From an uncultured Candidatus Altimarinota bacterium (GTDB lineage: Bacteria; Patescibacteriota; Gracilibacteria; BD1-5; UBA6164): a DNA stretch of 64,000 bases. Each line of letters opens with the position of its first letter. Within the stretch, counting starts at the first letter, position 1. A program made the translations under genes and the position numbers. Of this stretch, positions 1 to 11,404 are shown in pieces. The notes under the pieces are model-generated. The model saw only the letters and a program-made list of their open reading frames with translations. It ran no database searches and was not told where the DNA came from. The DNA lies in assembly GCA_937944145.1 (NCBI GenBank), contig CALDZK010000004.1, positions 62,001-126,000 of the forward strand. Reading direction: 5' to 3'.

Positions 1-1
1 A

Positions 2-244
2 AAAATTATAAACGCAGCAAACATAGAAGATTATTACAAAAATATATTTCAAGGTGTAGAAATATTCTCTATCAGAGATCTCTGAGCTCTCAGAAATATA
101 AATATAAAGCTCGCAGAAATAGATACCAAGTTTGTAGGGGCTTCAAAATATACACAACTCGGTGATATGATACGTGGAGTTACTGATACAGATATGAAAA
201 ACAATATTATCAAAGCAATACAAGAAATGCGTGTATCTAAATAA
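2..244 (+). CDS. Hypothetical protein, 3' fragment
   Basis: This is the last 80 codons of a gene that begins before the window and ends with TAA at 242-244. One internal TGA (reads RDL-Gly-AL) must be read as glycine for the frame to stay open. The fragment has many Lys, Asn and Ile and no recognisable motif. The next gene starts 5 bases after the stop, so the two are probably co-transcribed. Function unknown. Confidence 0.55.
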
Positions 245-249
245 TAGAA

Positions 250-2304
250 ATGAAAAAAGTATTTACTCCAGAGAAAAAATATTCTCAAGACACAGAGCTT
301 GGGAGTATTTCCTATACCAAAATACCAAAATATGTAAGAGAAAATACGGATATTAGTGACTTTATAACCGCAAAAATACACCCTATTTTAAAAGAATTAA
401 AAATAGGAAGAAAAGACTTTGAAACATTCTTCAATAATCGGATAGATTCAAATATTCTCGAATCTGATATTATTGGATTCTCGTTTTCTGATTCTACTTT
501 CAATATATTTAGTGCGACTGGAGAGGAATACACTATCAAAACTCATGAAATACGTGATTTTCTTGTAAATCAAATAACAGGTGGAGAAAAAGTATCCATT
601 ATAGAAGCTCGTATATGAACCATACTTGATGCCATAGAATGAATTTACAATGATAATGATGGTATTATATTTGATGGAGAAATAAATCATGAAGATGTCG
701 TCACAAATGGTCCCCTCAAAGGGAAAAAATTGCAAGAACTTAGAGAAATTCTAGACGTAGAAAAGAAGCAACTCTATGAGATATATCATGTCAATAACGA
801 CACACACAAACAACAAAAACTACTCAAAAGAGAGATAAATTTATTCACATGAGTAGGGGATCTATATGAAGGGGGAGCACAATATTTTGCTTTAGGAGAT
901 AAAGAAATACAACAAAAAGTAGGGCTTTTGATACAAGGAATGAGTACTCATGAGACATTTTCTACTATCATAGACTATAACAAGAAAATCAATAGTAACT
1001 GGAGAAAATCTGATATGGTAAAGCAAGTAAATGCCAAACTTATGACAGCATTTTACATACAGACTCTCGATCATCTGCAAAAAAACAATGCCTCAAACCA
1101 AGATATATTTCACTTTGTGAGAATAATAACATGAAGGGAAAATATTCAAACAACCTATAGAGATCTTTACAGTGAAAAAACCATAACATCCAAAATAAGT
1201 TTTGATAATGACATGGCAAACTATGACATTGCAAGTAAAGCCCTACTATATGCTATGCATAGACCTGGTGGGGTTTTTGATGAAATACAAAAAACTAAAA
1301 AAGGTTTTGAATTTGGAGATCCAGAAATAGAGGGTATGTCTCCGATATCTGTTGTAACACAAGCCACTGAGCAGCTCAATAAACTACAACCTAATAATCC
1401 CGAATTTTGAACAAATGTTATAAAAGTAGCAAATTTTGGTGATTTACTCACTACACAGAAGACGTATCAGGAGCTCAGTTTTGATGAAAAAATACAACTC
1501 TGAGCTATATATAGAATAGGAAAATACCTCTCTGATCTCTCTCCGGAAAAACAAAAAGATGCCGAGGTGATACATGATTATATAAAAAAAACAAGTGCTG
1601 AAGCGTTTACAGTACTCGAAGAAGATTTTAATCAAGAATTTGATGGAACAAGTATAAATCTATGGATCGCAAATCCCAATTTCTTTGGTGCAGACGCTGA
1701 GGATTTATGACTTACAGGGGATTTTGCTGAGATATTTAGTCTCTATCAAGACATACATGGAAATAGTTGATTTTTTGATCTCCACGACGCAAACCAGGAC
1801 TGGTTTCAATCACCATCAAACATCGCTACACTTGGAGTAGGAATAGTAGCTTGAGTCGTAGCACTTGCCGTGGCTCCAGCAACAATTGCCTGACTTACAC
1901 TTGCATGAGCAGGTATGTGACTCGCTACAGGAATTACTTCTCTGATAACCTCCAGAAAATGATACGATACCTATAAAGAAGCCATAATAGACAGTGGTAT
2001 ACAGTTAACATATGAAATTATTTCCTCCGCAGCATTTATGGGAATATTTGGAGGATTTCTCAAAAAGATTTGAGCCATAGATCCAATAACAAACAAATTA
2101 AAGATAAGTGTAGATCTATTGTTTAGCAGACAAGCATGGAGTAAAGCAGGACTTGGTGATAAATTCATCATCTTTGCGGAGGTAATATCTGGTATGATGG
2201 GGAATGGAATAGTAACTGGGTACATAAAACAACAGTTTCCAGAGAGTTATTTCGATACAGATACTCATCACGTACAAAATAATCAAGTCGTTCCCAAAAA
2301 GTAA
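250..2304 (+). CDS. Hypothetical protein with Gly/Ala-rich membrane-like segments (684 aa)
   Basis: The reading frame runs from ATG 250 to TAA 2302 if about a dozen TGA codons are glycine. The first 500 residues are polar and mostly helical in character, with no motif I recognise. Around residues 520-565 there is a long Gly/Ala/Val-rich stretch (for example GVGIVAGVVALAVAPATIAG), and residues 580-610 and 635-660 are also hydrophobic. It therefore looks like a soluble or coiled N-terminal part followed by membrane-inserting hairpins. Many of the Gly codons in the hydrophobic part are TGA. It follows the preceding gene by 5 bases and is followed by a promoter at 2312. Function unknown; it shares its general build with the genes at 2377 and 3020. 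Confidence 0.7.
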
Positions 2305-2311
2305 CAATTAT

Positions 2312-2340
2312 TTGACAAATTAAAAAAAATTACATATAAT
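2312..2340 (+). promoter_or_regulatory. Sigma-70-type promoter
   Basis: A consensus -35 box TTGACA (2312-2317) and a consensus -10 box TATAAT (2335-2340) are separated by exactly 17 bases. The expected start of transcription lies near 2347, about 30 bases before the ATG at 2377. This is the best promoter match I found in the window. Confidence 0.8.
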
Positions 2341-2376
2341 ATATTTATAGATATTATTACTAAAATATTTACTCAT

Positions 2377-2919
2377 ATGAAAAACGCTGTAAAAGGAACT
2401 CTTGGAGCAGGTGCGATACTCTGATGAGCGAGCCTCGGAGCTGATTACCTCAGAGATACACATCTATGAGAGACAGCAGGAGAAATAGCAGGAATAACGC
2501 ACGGTATTGTAGGAAGTATAAACAATGTTATTGAAAAATGAGTTGAACTGGTAGAAAACGTTCCCTTTGTAGGAGACGCTGCTCCATTTGCCTTTCCAGT
2601 AATAGCTGGAGCAAAATGAGCTCATATACTCGCAGATAAGATGTTTGATAAAGAAAGAAAAGTCTTGAGAGGACTTACTACTATAGCATGATGAGCTCTC
2701 GGTTGACTCGCATCTATGAGTGTCGTTGGAAAATACCTTACTGTTGCAGGACTCTGATATACTGCATGGAAATCACCAAAAGTTATCGAATGGCTCGCAA
2801 GAAAATGACTTGCATTCCCTGTTCAATGAGCAAAGTGGATAGGAGATGGATGGAAAAGATGAAAAAACGCTACTTTTGCAAAAACCTGGAAAAATGAAGA
2901 ATGATGAATTTTTGCATAA
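2377..2919 (+). CDS. Gly-rich hydrophobic hypothetical protein (180 aa)
   Basis: ATG 2377 to TAA 2917, with about sixteen TGA codons read as glycine, among the densest TGA use in the window; several occur as TGA-TGA pairs. The product begins MKNAVKGTLGAGAILGGAS and alternates Gly/Ala-rich hydrophobic stretches with short charged parts, ending in a Trp/Lys-rich tail. This resembles a small multi-pass or peripheral membrane protein, though no family was recognised. It has its own consensus promoter upstream and a strong terminator directly downstream, so it is probably a single-gene transcript. Confidence 0.7.
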
Positions 2920-2932
2920 ATAAGTTATTCAC

Positions 2933-2964
2933 AAAAAAGCTCTGCAAATTTGCAGAGCTTTTTT
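2933..2964 (+). terminator. Rho-independent terminator
   Basis: A perfect inverted repeat (AAGCTCTGCAAA / TTTGCAGAGCTT) is followed by a run of T. It lies 14 bases after the stop of the gene at 2377-2919. Confidence 0.85.
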
Positions 2965-3019
2965 GTATTTTTAAAAGATATATGATACTATTATAGCATA
3001 TAAAAACTAATATAAAAAC

Positions 3020-5107
3020 ATGGCTTTCTGAAATAGTAATGAAGTACTTTCCGTTTCGACAAACAAGCAAATTCATATAAAGAGTATCGAAGATCTCAAG
3101 GCTCAAGGTATAGATACGACAGATCTCAGACTTGAAGGGAAATCTATAAATAGAAAAACTTCTGCCCAGGAAATACAGGAACTCAAATCTGAACTCGAAA
3201 ATACTCAGAACAAAGCAGAGATAGTAGAAAGGTTTCTCTCTCTCGAGCAACAAGTAGCTTCTCGTGAAACAGTCATGGATGTAAAGACACTCAAGCAAAA
3301 GGTAGAAAAAGAAGATAAGTCAGAGCAAGAAGAAAAAGCAGTAGAAGATAATCTCCTTGCTCAAGCAGAATGAGTGCTCGAAGGAAACACAGGTACAGAA
3401 ATAAAAGAGAAGGTCACTAAAAAAGTAGAAGAAAGTGCAGAATCTCTACTGGGTGCTTCTCGTGATAAAATTACCTCTGAAAACTGGATGGCAAGCCTCA
3501 TAGGCTGACCTACATTTGACGCACTCGTAGAAATTGACAAAACTCCCGAATCTGAAAGAGGTCCTTGGGATAGTATTATAAAAACAATCTTGACCTCAAT
3601 ACTCTGAGCCATTGGGGTAGGAAAAATATATGAGTCTCACAAAGATGATATTACAAACCTTGGTCAAAAACCTAGAGGAGGTTCTGAATCTATTGATTGA
3701 GATGTGGGTACAGAAAATCCTAGAGACAATGTTTGAGAAGATAATAATACCGAAATTACACATAAAGAAAGATTAGAAGTCAGAAAGAAAAGATATTTTG
3801 AAATAGGAAAGATCTTTGTAACCCAAATGTGAGGAGAGGAATTCTCAAGTACAGATGATCCATACACAACATTTGAGAAAATAGAAAGTCTCAATATCAG
3901 TTATAGTGAACTCTCTAAAAGTTCTTATGATAGCCTCAAGGATAGACTCAATCCTATAAAAAAAGATCATTTTGAAAAAGCAAGGAGGGCCCTCCTATCA
4001 GGTGAGATGGAGATTATCTTTGGCTCTATTCTTACAAAAGAAAATATTAAACATCTCCAAACTAAAACTCATACAAAAGAACTTCTATCAAGTTTAAATA
4101 TTTCAGATCTCGAAAATACAAACTGGAAAAATCTCGAGATAGGGAAACTTCTTCCTCTCTTAGCTATTAACTTGTCAGCAATATCTATTATTCAAATAAA
4201 CTCTATTGCTGGAAATGGAAAAGACTTTCTCGCTAAAATCTTTGATTTTACACAAAATAACTCTATAGAGAGTCTGCAAGAAGACCTCAAAGAAGAAATA
4301 GATACATTTGAAAAAGAAGTACTACCAAGGGATTTTTCCAAAGAAATATTTTGAAATGGAAGATTTAATGACAACAGTTCTGTAAATATGGATAACTTAT
4401 TTCTTGCAGATATTTTAGGAGTTGAAAAAGACAATAAGCATATTGAGAAACTTCTAAATTTTAGAGATTTTGTTGTAAAGTGAATTTTGGAAAACAAGAG
4501 GTATACTCTATGAGAAGATGTTATTATAAGGAGCAATATTTCGTTTCGAGATATTACCCAGCTCTATATGGTATTTGAAGGGAATATACCAGAAAATATA
4601 GAAATAACCGACCGTGTAAAATCATCTTTTGTCTATGGGTGGATCGTAAAAATTATGAATGAAAAATCAAGTCAATGATCTTATTATTGAAAACTCATAA
4701 ACGAAATACAGAATGGTGATGAAAAATATATCAAGAATGGAGATATCCAACTTATAAAAGTCATCACAAAGAAAATCATAGATGAATCATTTGTAGAACC
4801 AATTATAAAATCAGCAAAAATAGCTGCTGGATGAGTAGGAGAGTATCTTAAACAAAATCCTGAGATTCTCTGATGGATAGCTGGAATTGCTCTTGCATTA
4901 AAATTTACCCCTACGGGGAGAGCAGTGAGTGTACTCTATGCAATGGTAGGAAAAAGATGAATCTTAGCACTTGCCACTTCATGAATATTTGCATACCTAT
5001 ATAGTCAACTTGATACAGATACACAGAAAGAACTACAACAAAACAAAACAAACTTCAAAGAAGTAACAGGTTTTGACCTAGATAAATTACTACAAACTCA
5101 CTCATAA
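3020..5107 (+). CDS. Hypothetical protein with coiled-coil and C-terminal hydrophobic region (695 aa)
   Basis: ATG 3020 to TAA 5105, with some sixteen TGA codons as glycine, including codon 4. Residues 1-130 are Glu/Lys/Gln-rich and likely coiled coil. A Gly-containing hydrophobic segment lies near residues 190-210. The middle is polar. The C-terminal hundred residues contain two more hydrophobic stretches (for example ILGWIAGIALALKF) and a polar tail. No catalytic motif was seen. It has the same build as the gene at 250: a large polar part with Gly/Ala-rich membrane segments near the C-terminus, which may reflect a shared envelope role. Function unknown. Confidence 0.68.
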
Positions 5108-5189
5108 CTTTTAGAAGAATCTCCTTAACTTACTCTTAAGGTAAATCTATAAAATGTAAATACTGATTTATAGATATAAGAGAAAAAGT

Positions 5190-5342
5190 ATGATAATATT
5201 ATGATCCAATACAAGTAAAAACAAAAATATGATCTCTCGATTGCAAAAAAGAACCTATAATTATTATAGGAAAGCTGATATGAAAAGAATTGTTTCAGAG
5301 TCAAAAAATCAAAGACTGATGAAACTCAATAGTTTTAGCTAG
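5190..5342 (+). CDS. Small basic ORF (50 aa), hidden by TGA=Gly
   Basis: ATG 5190 to TAG 5340, with one internal TGA at codon 5. The product is rich in Lys, Arg, Asn and Ser (for example MISRLQKRTYNYYRK near the middle) and resembles no family I know. A terminator starts at the base after the stop, which supports a transcript ending here. No clear ribosome binding site is visible, and an unrelated small RNA ending at the same terminator is an alternative. Confidence 0.35.
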
Positions 5343-5372
5343 AAAAATACCTCGTCAAGAGGTATTTTTTTT
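5343..5372 (+). terminator. Rho-independent terminator
   Basis: The stem AAATACCTC / GAGGTATTT has a 5-base loop and is followed by eight T. It ends the unit before queA. Confidence 0.8.
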
Positions 5373-5413
5373 ATATAATACCTTCGAAATGATTTCTTAA
5401 GTATTTCCCCCTC

Positions 5414-6454
5414 ATGAAACTCACAGAGTTTGATTATATCCTTCCTCCTGAGCAGATAGCTCAGACTCCTATAGAGCCACGTGACGCATCAAAGCTCTTG
5501 ATTCTCGATAAAGAAGGTGGAGCTATATCCGATCATGTATTTTCTGATATTGCAGATATGTTGTCTCCGAGTGATGTTTTGGTCATCAACTCAACACGTG
5601 TCCTCAGAGCTCGTCTCAAATGAAAACTCTGAGAAAAAGATATAGAGATATTTCTCCATAAACAAATCTCTAAAAACACTTGGGATTGTCTGGTGTACCC
5701 AGGAAAGAAACTCAAGCCTGGAGTAAAGGTAGATTTTTACGATCAAAACAGTAAGAAATCTCAAGTTTTACTCACAGCACACATACAAGAAATAAGTGAA
5801 AATGGAAGAATCATAGAGTTTGATACACATGGGAATGACTTTTTTGAAGTGCTTGAGATACTCGGAGAGATTCCCCTTCCTCCCTATATCAAAGAAAAAA
5901 GCCATGATGAGAGATATCAGACTGTCTACAATGACGAGATAGGAGGCAGTGTTGCAGCTCCAACTGCTGGATTACACTTCACGACAGAGCTCCTTGAAGC
6001 ACTCAAATATAAATGAGTAAAAATAGAAAAAGTACTCCTACATGTAGGTCTTGGGACATTTATGAACGTAGAGACAGAAAATATAGAGGATCATCACATG
6101 CATAGCGAATATATATCACTCTCAAAGGAAACTGCCCAAAAACTCAATACTTATAAAGCTCAGTGAAAAAGAATTATTGCCGTTGGGACAACCAGTATAC
6201 GTGTTCTAGAGAGTTTTAGTGACCATGATGGAATCCTCTCTCATGGATCAAAAGATACTGATATATTTATCTACCCTGGGTACGAGTGGAAATTCGTAGA
6301 GAGTCTCATTACCAACTTTCATCTTCCCAAATCAACCCTTCTGATGTTAGTATCGAGTCTTGCTGGAGAACAAAATATCAAAAAAGCCTATAGACACGCT
6401 ATAGACTCTAAGTATAGATTTTTCTCTTTTTGAGATGCTATGTGGATCAAATAA
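5414..6454 (+). CDS. queA: S-adenosylmethionine:tRNA ribosyltransferase-isomerase QueA
   Basis: QueA transfers the ribosyl part of S-adenosylmethionine to preQ1 at the tRNA wobble position, forming epoxyqueuosine. The 346-residue length is normal for the family. The start [17 protein letters not shown], the NSTRV...ARL motif, the [14 protein letters not shown] motif and the ending with [15 protein letters not shown] are all typical. Several TGA codons interrupt it under the standard code; one follows RARLK, where the family has a Gly-type loop. The gene stands alone between a terminator and a convergent gene whose stop is 3 bases away. No other queuosine gene is in the window. Confidence 0.95.
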
Positions 6455-6457
6455 AGC

Positions 6458-7018
6458 TTACTGAGAATCACCCTGTACCTCCTCTGATTCTTCTACCTTT
6501 TGTGCAGCCATTTCGGCATTACGAAAACTATGAGTATCTCTATAGTGATCTACGATATTGAGCATTTTACGAGATCTGCCTAGTGGCTCAGGGGCAAAAG
6601 TCATATCAAAACTCCTCGTATTTCATGCGGTCTTTACGAGGATAGTCCCGTAGTTAAATATATTTGAGAAAAAGCCCTTAGTCTCAGAAGTAACTTCTTG
6701 TATCTGTCCGAGGTTACACTCTCCAACAGTTCTATTGAGAAATGATTTTTGTTCAACACAGATAACTCTATTATTTGTAACTACAAAGAGATCGAGCTCA
6801 TGATTGAGCCACTGAATATAAAGAAATATAGAAAAAAACATCCAAAAAATACTGAGTAATAACAACACCCACGTTTGGGGCCCAAAAGCTCAGAGTAAAC
6901 ATGTCGTGACAAACAGTCCAAACGTCGCGTATAGTCCTACTAAAACAAATACAATCCAGTGTCTACGGATAACAAATTCTACTTTTTCTCCGGTTCTGAG
7001 GTTTGTGAGTTTTATCAT
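6458..7018 (-). CDS. Bacterial PH-domain membrane protein (YdbS-like)
   Basis: 186 residues starting at ATG 7018. Residues 1-20 are polar, followed by two hydrophobic helices (about 22-45 and 53-75), then a PH-like beta domain with DLFVVTNNRVICVEQKS, typical of membrane-linked bacterial PH proteins. The C-terminus is acidic. TGA occurs twice. It lies 11 bases after tsaB, so the pair is likely one operon. A second protein of the same type is encoded at 40334. These proteins are structural or scaffold-like in other bacteria; the exact role here is unknown. Confidence 0.75.
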
Positions 7019-7029
7019 AGTGTATCTAT

Positions 7030-7584
7030 TTAACTGATATTTGGTTTTTTAATATACAAAGGAGCTATTTGTTTTTCTACTCCTAGAGAAAGTCTTTTAA
7101 GAATATGCTCGTAGTTAATAGTTGTATCTACATCTAAGTCTTCCAAAATCCCGTCTCCATATACTTGGGTGTCTTTATATTTTTCTATAAAGTCATCATT
7201 TTTCATTATAGTAATTATAGCATTTTCTCCTGTTTTTACAAACAAATCCCTCCTAGAGCTTACTTTACAAATAGGATACCTATCAAAAAGATCAAAATAT
7301 ATAAGTGGAGTCAGAGATATATGAGAATACACAAAAGCAAGAGTATTTACAAAAAGGCTAATAGTACGAATTCCTGTAAAACTCCCAGGTCCATGCACCA
7401 CTACTATATTTTGGATATCATGATATGACAATCCCGAGTCTGAGAGGAAGTCTCAAACTGTAGAGATAAGCTTGGAGCTCTCATTGAGCAAAAGAGAGAT
7501 ATCGCGTTGAAATAATACCTCCCTCTGGGTATTAAAAACAATGAGTTTTCCTTCTGATGAAACAGCCTGGATAAAAAGATACAT
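7030..7584 (-). CDS. tsaB: tRNA threonylcarbamoyladenosine biosynthesis protein TsaB
   Basis: TsaB is the scaffold partner of TsaD in making the t6A modification next to the anticodon. The hallmark VVVHGPGSFTGIRT is present near residues 68-81. One TGA (reads STV-Gly-DFLSDSGLS) sits upstream of it. I chose the ATG at 7584 because the family starts with a short hydrophobic strand, here MYLFIQAVSSEG. An in-frame ATG at 7704 would add a hydrophobic stretch and would overlap the divergent mfd start. At 184 residues it is slightly short. tsaD, tsaC and tsaE are not in the window. Confidence 0.85.
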
Positions 7585-7698
7585 ACCTACAAATACTAAA
7601 AATATACTCCCAGTGTAAACAGCAAAAAGGGATTGTAAAGTATAATTGTGTTTCTCCTGTTTATACTTATACTCAGCTGACATTTGTTTGTAGATTTT

Positions 7699-10600
7699 AT
7701 GCAAATCCAGAGAGAAAAACTAGAAAAAAATACTCACTATATCGGAACGGGAAATACCCTTTCTCGATTTTTTTTGCTACATGAATCTATAAACAAGCAC
7801 TGACCTCTCATACTTTGCGTAGGAGATGTAGCATCAAAAAATATCTACCAGAAACTCGCTCAAGTGTGGAGTATCCCCCAGAGATCACTGACGAGGTGAT
7901 ATGACGTATCTAGTCTACTCAGCGAGAAAAAATCCCTCTATATCATAGACACAACTGAGGGAGAATCATATATACAGTCTCGCCTAACGCTCACTCTCAA
8001 AAGCCAGGAATCTCAAGACATAAATAGTACTATACAGCAACTCTCTGAACTCTGATATGAATTCTCAGAGTACCAAAAACCCTGAACCTATAGACGTATG
8101 GGAGATACTCTCCATATACGGGAATTCTCTGGATACTGTAGTTATATACTGAGCTACTGGGGAGACACGATCGAATCTATCCAACTACAAGATCTCAGCT
8201 GAGAAATCGTCCAAAATACACAAGAAGTGTCAACTATAATTCTGTGAAGTAGTTGATCTATTCTATCTAATACTGGGGAACAAACGTTGTTTTGTTATCT
8301 ACAAGAAAAAAAATATACCCTTGTTTTTGATCAGTTAGAGTTTTATAGTGGATACAGGCAACTCGTCGAAAAAAGTGAAAATTATATATCATTTGATATA
8401 CTCTGAGACACTCAAAAAAAGAGTATCGATATCCAGAGACAAGATCTACAAATAGGAACACTTGAAGAATTCAAAAATATCCTTACACAAAAAAGTGTAC
8501 AGATATATATCTATACCAAACACCTCAAGCTCATACAGGATTTTCTCGTTCATAACAGTATTACTTGAGTCTCTGTCTATAATGTCTATATTCCTTCGAT
8601 GAAGAGCTTTTACAAAACGGGAAAAGGGTGATACTCTATCATATGTGACGATATTATAAACAAGATATTTATCCGTAAGCGTCTCAAAAGAAAACTCTCA
8701 GAGGATATAGATCTCCTCCTAAAAATACAAAAATGAGATTATGTTATACATATCGATCATGGAGTAGGGGTATTTCAAGAAATCGTAAAAAAACAACTCT
8801 GAAATATAGAAAAAGAATACGTCGAAATACACTACAAAGATAAGGACAAACTCTTTGTACCTATAACTGAGGTAGGACGTATCAGCAAATATATCGGAGT
8901 AGAAAACCCAAAACTCACAGCACTCTCTGGAAAACTATGGGAGAAAAAGATCTCAAAGATACAAGAAGATATACAGAAAATAGCTGAAGAGCTCTTGCAA
9001 ACATACGCAGAAAGAAAACTAAGGAAAACTCCTGCCTATATCCATGATATAGAAAAAACTCAAGAATTTCAATCAACTTTTCCCTACAGCTACACTCCTT
9101 GTCAGTCAGATGCCATAGCAGATATCCTCGCAGATATGTGAAAAGATACTATTATGGACAGGCTCCTGGTAGGAGACGTTGGCTTTTGAAAGACCGAAGT
9201 AGCATTTCAAGCACTATATAACACAGTACAAAATAAAAAACAAGCTGTATTTATTGCTCCCCTTGTAGTACTTGCCTACGAACATTATGAAAAAGCACTT
9301 GAGCGCTTTCTCGATTTTGGTATCAATATAGAAATCATGACACGACTTGAATCTACCAAAAACATCACTCGAGTAAAAAAATGACTTGCAGACGGATCGA
9401 TAGATATCGTTATCGGAACTCACAAGATCCTAGGAAAAGATATAATTTTTCGAGACCTCTGACTCATAGTCATAGATGAAGAACATAAATTCTGAGTAAA
9501 AGACAAAGAAAAAATACAGATGCTTAAGACAGATGTAGACGTACTCTGCCTCTCAGCAACTCCTATTCCTCGTAGTCTTAATATGGCACTCTCTGGGATC
9601 CGCGACATCTCTCTCCTAAAAACTCCTCCCGCAGGAAGAAAAAATATAGAAACTATTATATCTCCCTACGATCAAAAAGTAATACTCGATGCTGGGGCAA
9701 AAGAATTCTCCCGTGGTGGACAAATATTTTTTGTCCACAATCGTGTCGTAAATCTAGAAGTGTATAAAAAAATGCTAGAAAAACTATTTCCAAAAAAAAG
9801 AGTTATCATCACACATGGGCAACTCCCTGGTGACGAACTCGAAAATAGAATTATTGCCTTCAAACATAAAAAATATGATATTCTCCTCTCTACTACGGTA
9901 ATTGAAAATGGGATAGATTTTTCCAACGTAAATACGATCTTCATAAATGAGTGTCAAAATTTTGGTATTTCACAACTCCATCAGTTGCGTTGAAGAGTAG
10001 GAAGAAGTGACAAAAAATGATACTGTTATCTCCTCTACAAAAAAGATACCCTGAGTAATGAAAATGCAAAAAGGCTCCAAACACTAGTGAACTATAATTA
10101 TCTATGATCTGGTTTTGAACTTGCGATGAAGGATCTCGAGATACGTGGGTGAGGAGATATACTCGGCATTAGACAAAGTGGACAAGTCCAAGAAATAGGA
10201 ATAACACTCTTTTTGAAAATGCTCGAGGAAAAAATACAAGAGCTCAAAGAAGAAGGTTCAAAGAAACATAAAAAAGGACCTATATCATCCATAGATCTCC
10301 AGATATCTGCGATGATACCCGATAGTTTCTTCCAATCAGAAACAGACAAAATACAATTCTACAGAGAAATAGAAAGTATAAGTAATCTCGAAGAACTCAA
10401 AAATATCAAAAAGGATTTCATGGAACTCCACAGTTCTATTCCTAAAGAAACTAAAAACTTTTTTGATATTCTCAGGGCCAAAATCCAAGGGCAATTCTAT
10501 AGTATACAATCCATCAAGCGTATCTGAGTAAACTATCAAATAGATTTTAGTAGAGATATTAAACTTGAACAACTCAAAAGTTTTTTAAAACTCGATGTCG

Positions 10601-10752
10601 AAGTGCGTTTCTGTGTTGTTGATATAAAACGAATCAGAGCGAGCACAAAACTTTTTGAAAACGATATAAAATTCTTACAATACATACTCGATATGTTTGA
10701 GAAAAATATTTGAAATCCAAAGATAAAAATCAAATCTAGAAACATCTCATAA
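7699..10752 (+). CDS. mfd: Transcription-repair coupling factor Mfd
   Basis: Mfd removes RNA polymerase stalled at DNA damage and recruits the UvrABC system; uvrA is also in the window. 1017 residues from ATG 7699. A UvrB-like N-terminal module contains GTYRRMGDTLHIREF near residue 130. The RNA-polymerase-interacting domain (GDYVIHIDHGVGVF) starts at residue 346. The helicase core has GDVGFGKT at 492-499, the DEEH box near 592, SATPIPR, and motif VI QLRGRVGRS near 762-770. In both the Walker A motif (Gly 497) and motif VI (Gly 765) an essential glycine is TGA. More than fifteen TGA codons in total. It is divergent from tsaB across 114 bases. Confidence 0.95.
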
Positions 10753-10785
10753 ACTATATCTCTATTTTAGTAAAACACTCATAAT

Positions 10786-11340
10786 ATGAAAGCTCATACA
10801 AAGTATATACTAGTTCTCATGTCTATCGTGCTTTTAGCAAGTTGTGGAAGTCAAGGAACAACATCAGAGACAAACATCTCTAAAACAACAAACTTAGAAA
10901 TTAACAATGAAAATATGGTACAAACAGGTAGCAAAGTAGCAGTACACTATACCGGTACACTTACAGATGGAACAAAATTTGATAGTAGTCTCGATAGAGG
11001 GACTCCTCTAGAATTTACAGCAGGAACTGGGCAAATGATCCCAGGATTTGATGCGGGTGTCATGGGGATGGAAGTAGGTGATAAAAAAACTCTTACTCTC
11101 GCTCCAGCTCAAGCTTACGGAGAATACGATGAGTCGAGAACCGAAACAGTAACGAGAGAAAACCTTGCAAGTTTCGAAGCAGCAGGATTTAAACTCGAGG
11201 TAGGAGAAAAGATACCAACTCAATTTGGAACTCTCAAAATCACATCTGTAGATGAAGAAAACATCACTCTTGATCTCAATCATGAGCTTGCTGGAAAGAC
11301 TCTGATATTTGATGTAGAGCTCGTAGAAATCAAAAAATAA
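10786..11340 (+). CDS. FKBP-type peptidyl-prolyl isomerase, lipoprotein
   Basis: 184 residues. The N-terminus has a lipoprotein signal with lipobox LLASC (Cys near 20), so the protein should be lipid-anchored on the outer face of the membrane. The FKBP domain follows: GSKVAVHYTGTLTDGTKFDSS, then GTPLEFTAGTGQMIPGFD and GDKKTLTLAPAQAYGEYD. The segment between residues 120 and 170 resembles the flap insert of SlyD-like enzymes. It would assist folding of exported proteins such as the surface proteins encoded just downstream. It has no TGA codon, unlike its neighbours. It starts 33 bases after mfd and ends at a terminator. Confidence 0.92.
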   Translation: MKAHTKYILVLMSIVLLASCGSQGTTSETNISKTTNLEINNENMVQTGSKVAVHYTGTLTDGTKFDSSLDRGTPLEFTAGTGQMIPGFDAGVMGMEVGDKKTLTLAPAQAYGEYDESRTETVTRENLASFEAAGFKLEVGEKIPTQFGTLKITSVDEENITLDLNHELAGKTLIFDVELVEIKK

Positions 11341-11357
11341 TATTTCTCTACACTCCT

Positions 11358-11390
11358 AAAAAAAGCACTTTCAAAATGAAAGTGCTTTTT
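11358..11390 (+). terminator. Rho-independent terminator
   Basis: The stem AAAAGCACTTTC / GAAAGTGCTTTT has an AAAT-type loop and ends in T. It lies 18 bases after the FKBP gene and between two convergent genes, so it may serve both. Confidence 0.82.
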
Positions 11391-11404
11391 AAGACAGTAA
11401 TTAC

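Noticed and set aside
5330-5345. Sequence GTTTTAGCTAGAAA resembling a Cas9 tracrRNA/repeat
   Set aside because: Only a short chance match; there is no repeat array, no cas gene and no anti-repeat partner in the window.
7585-7704. Longer tsaB starting at ATG 7704 with an N-terminal hydrophobic segment
   Set aside because: It would overlap the mfd start and put extra residues before the strand with which TsaB proteins begin; ATG 7584 fits the family.
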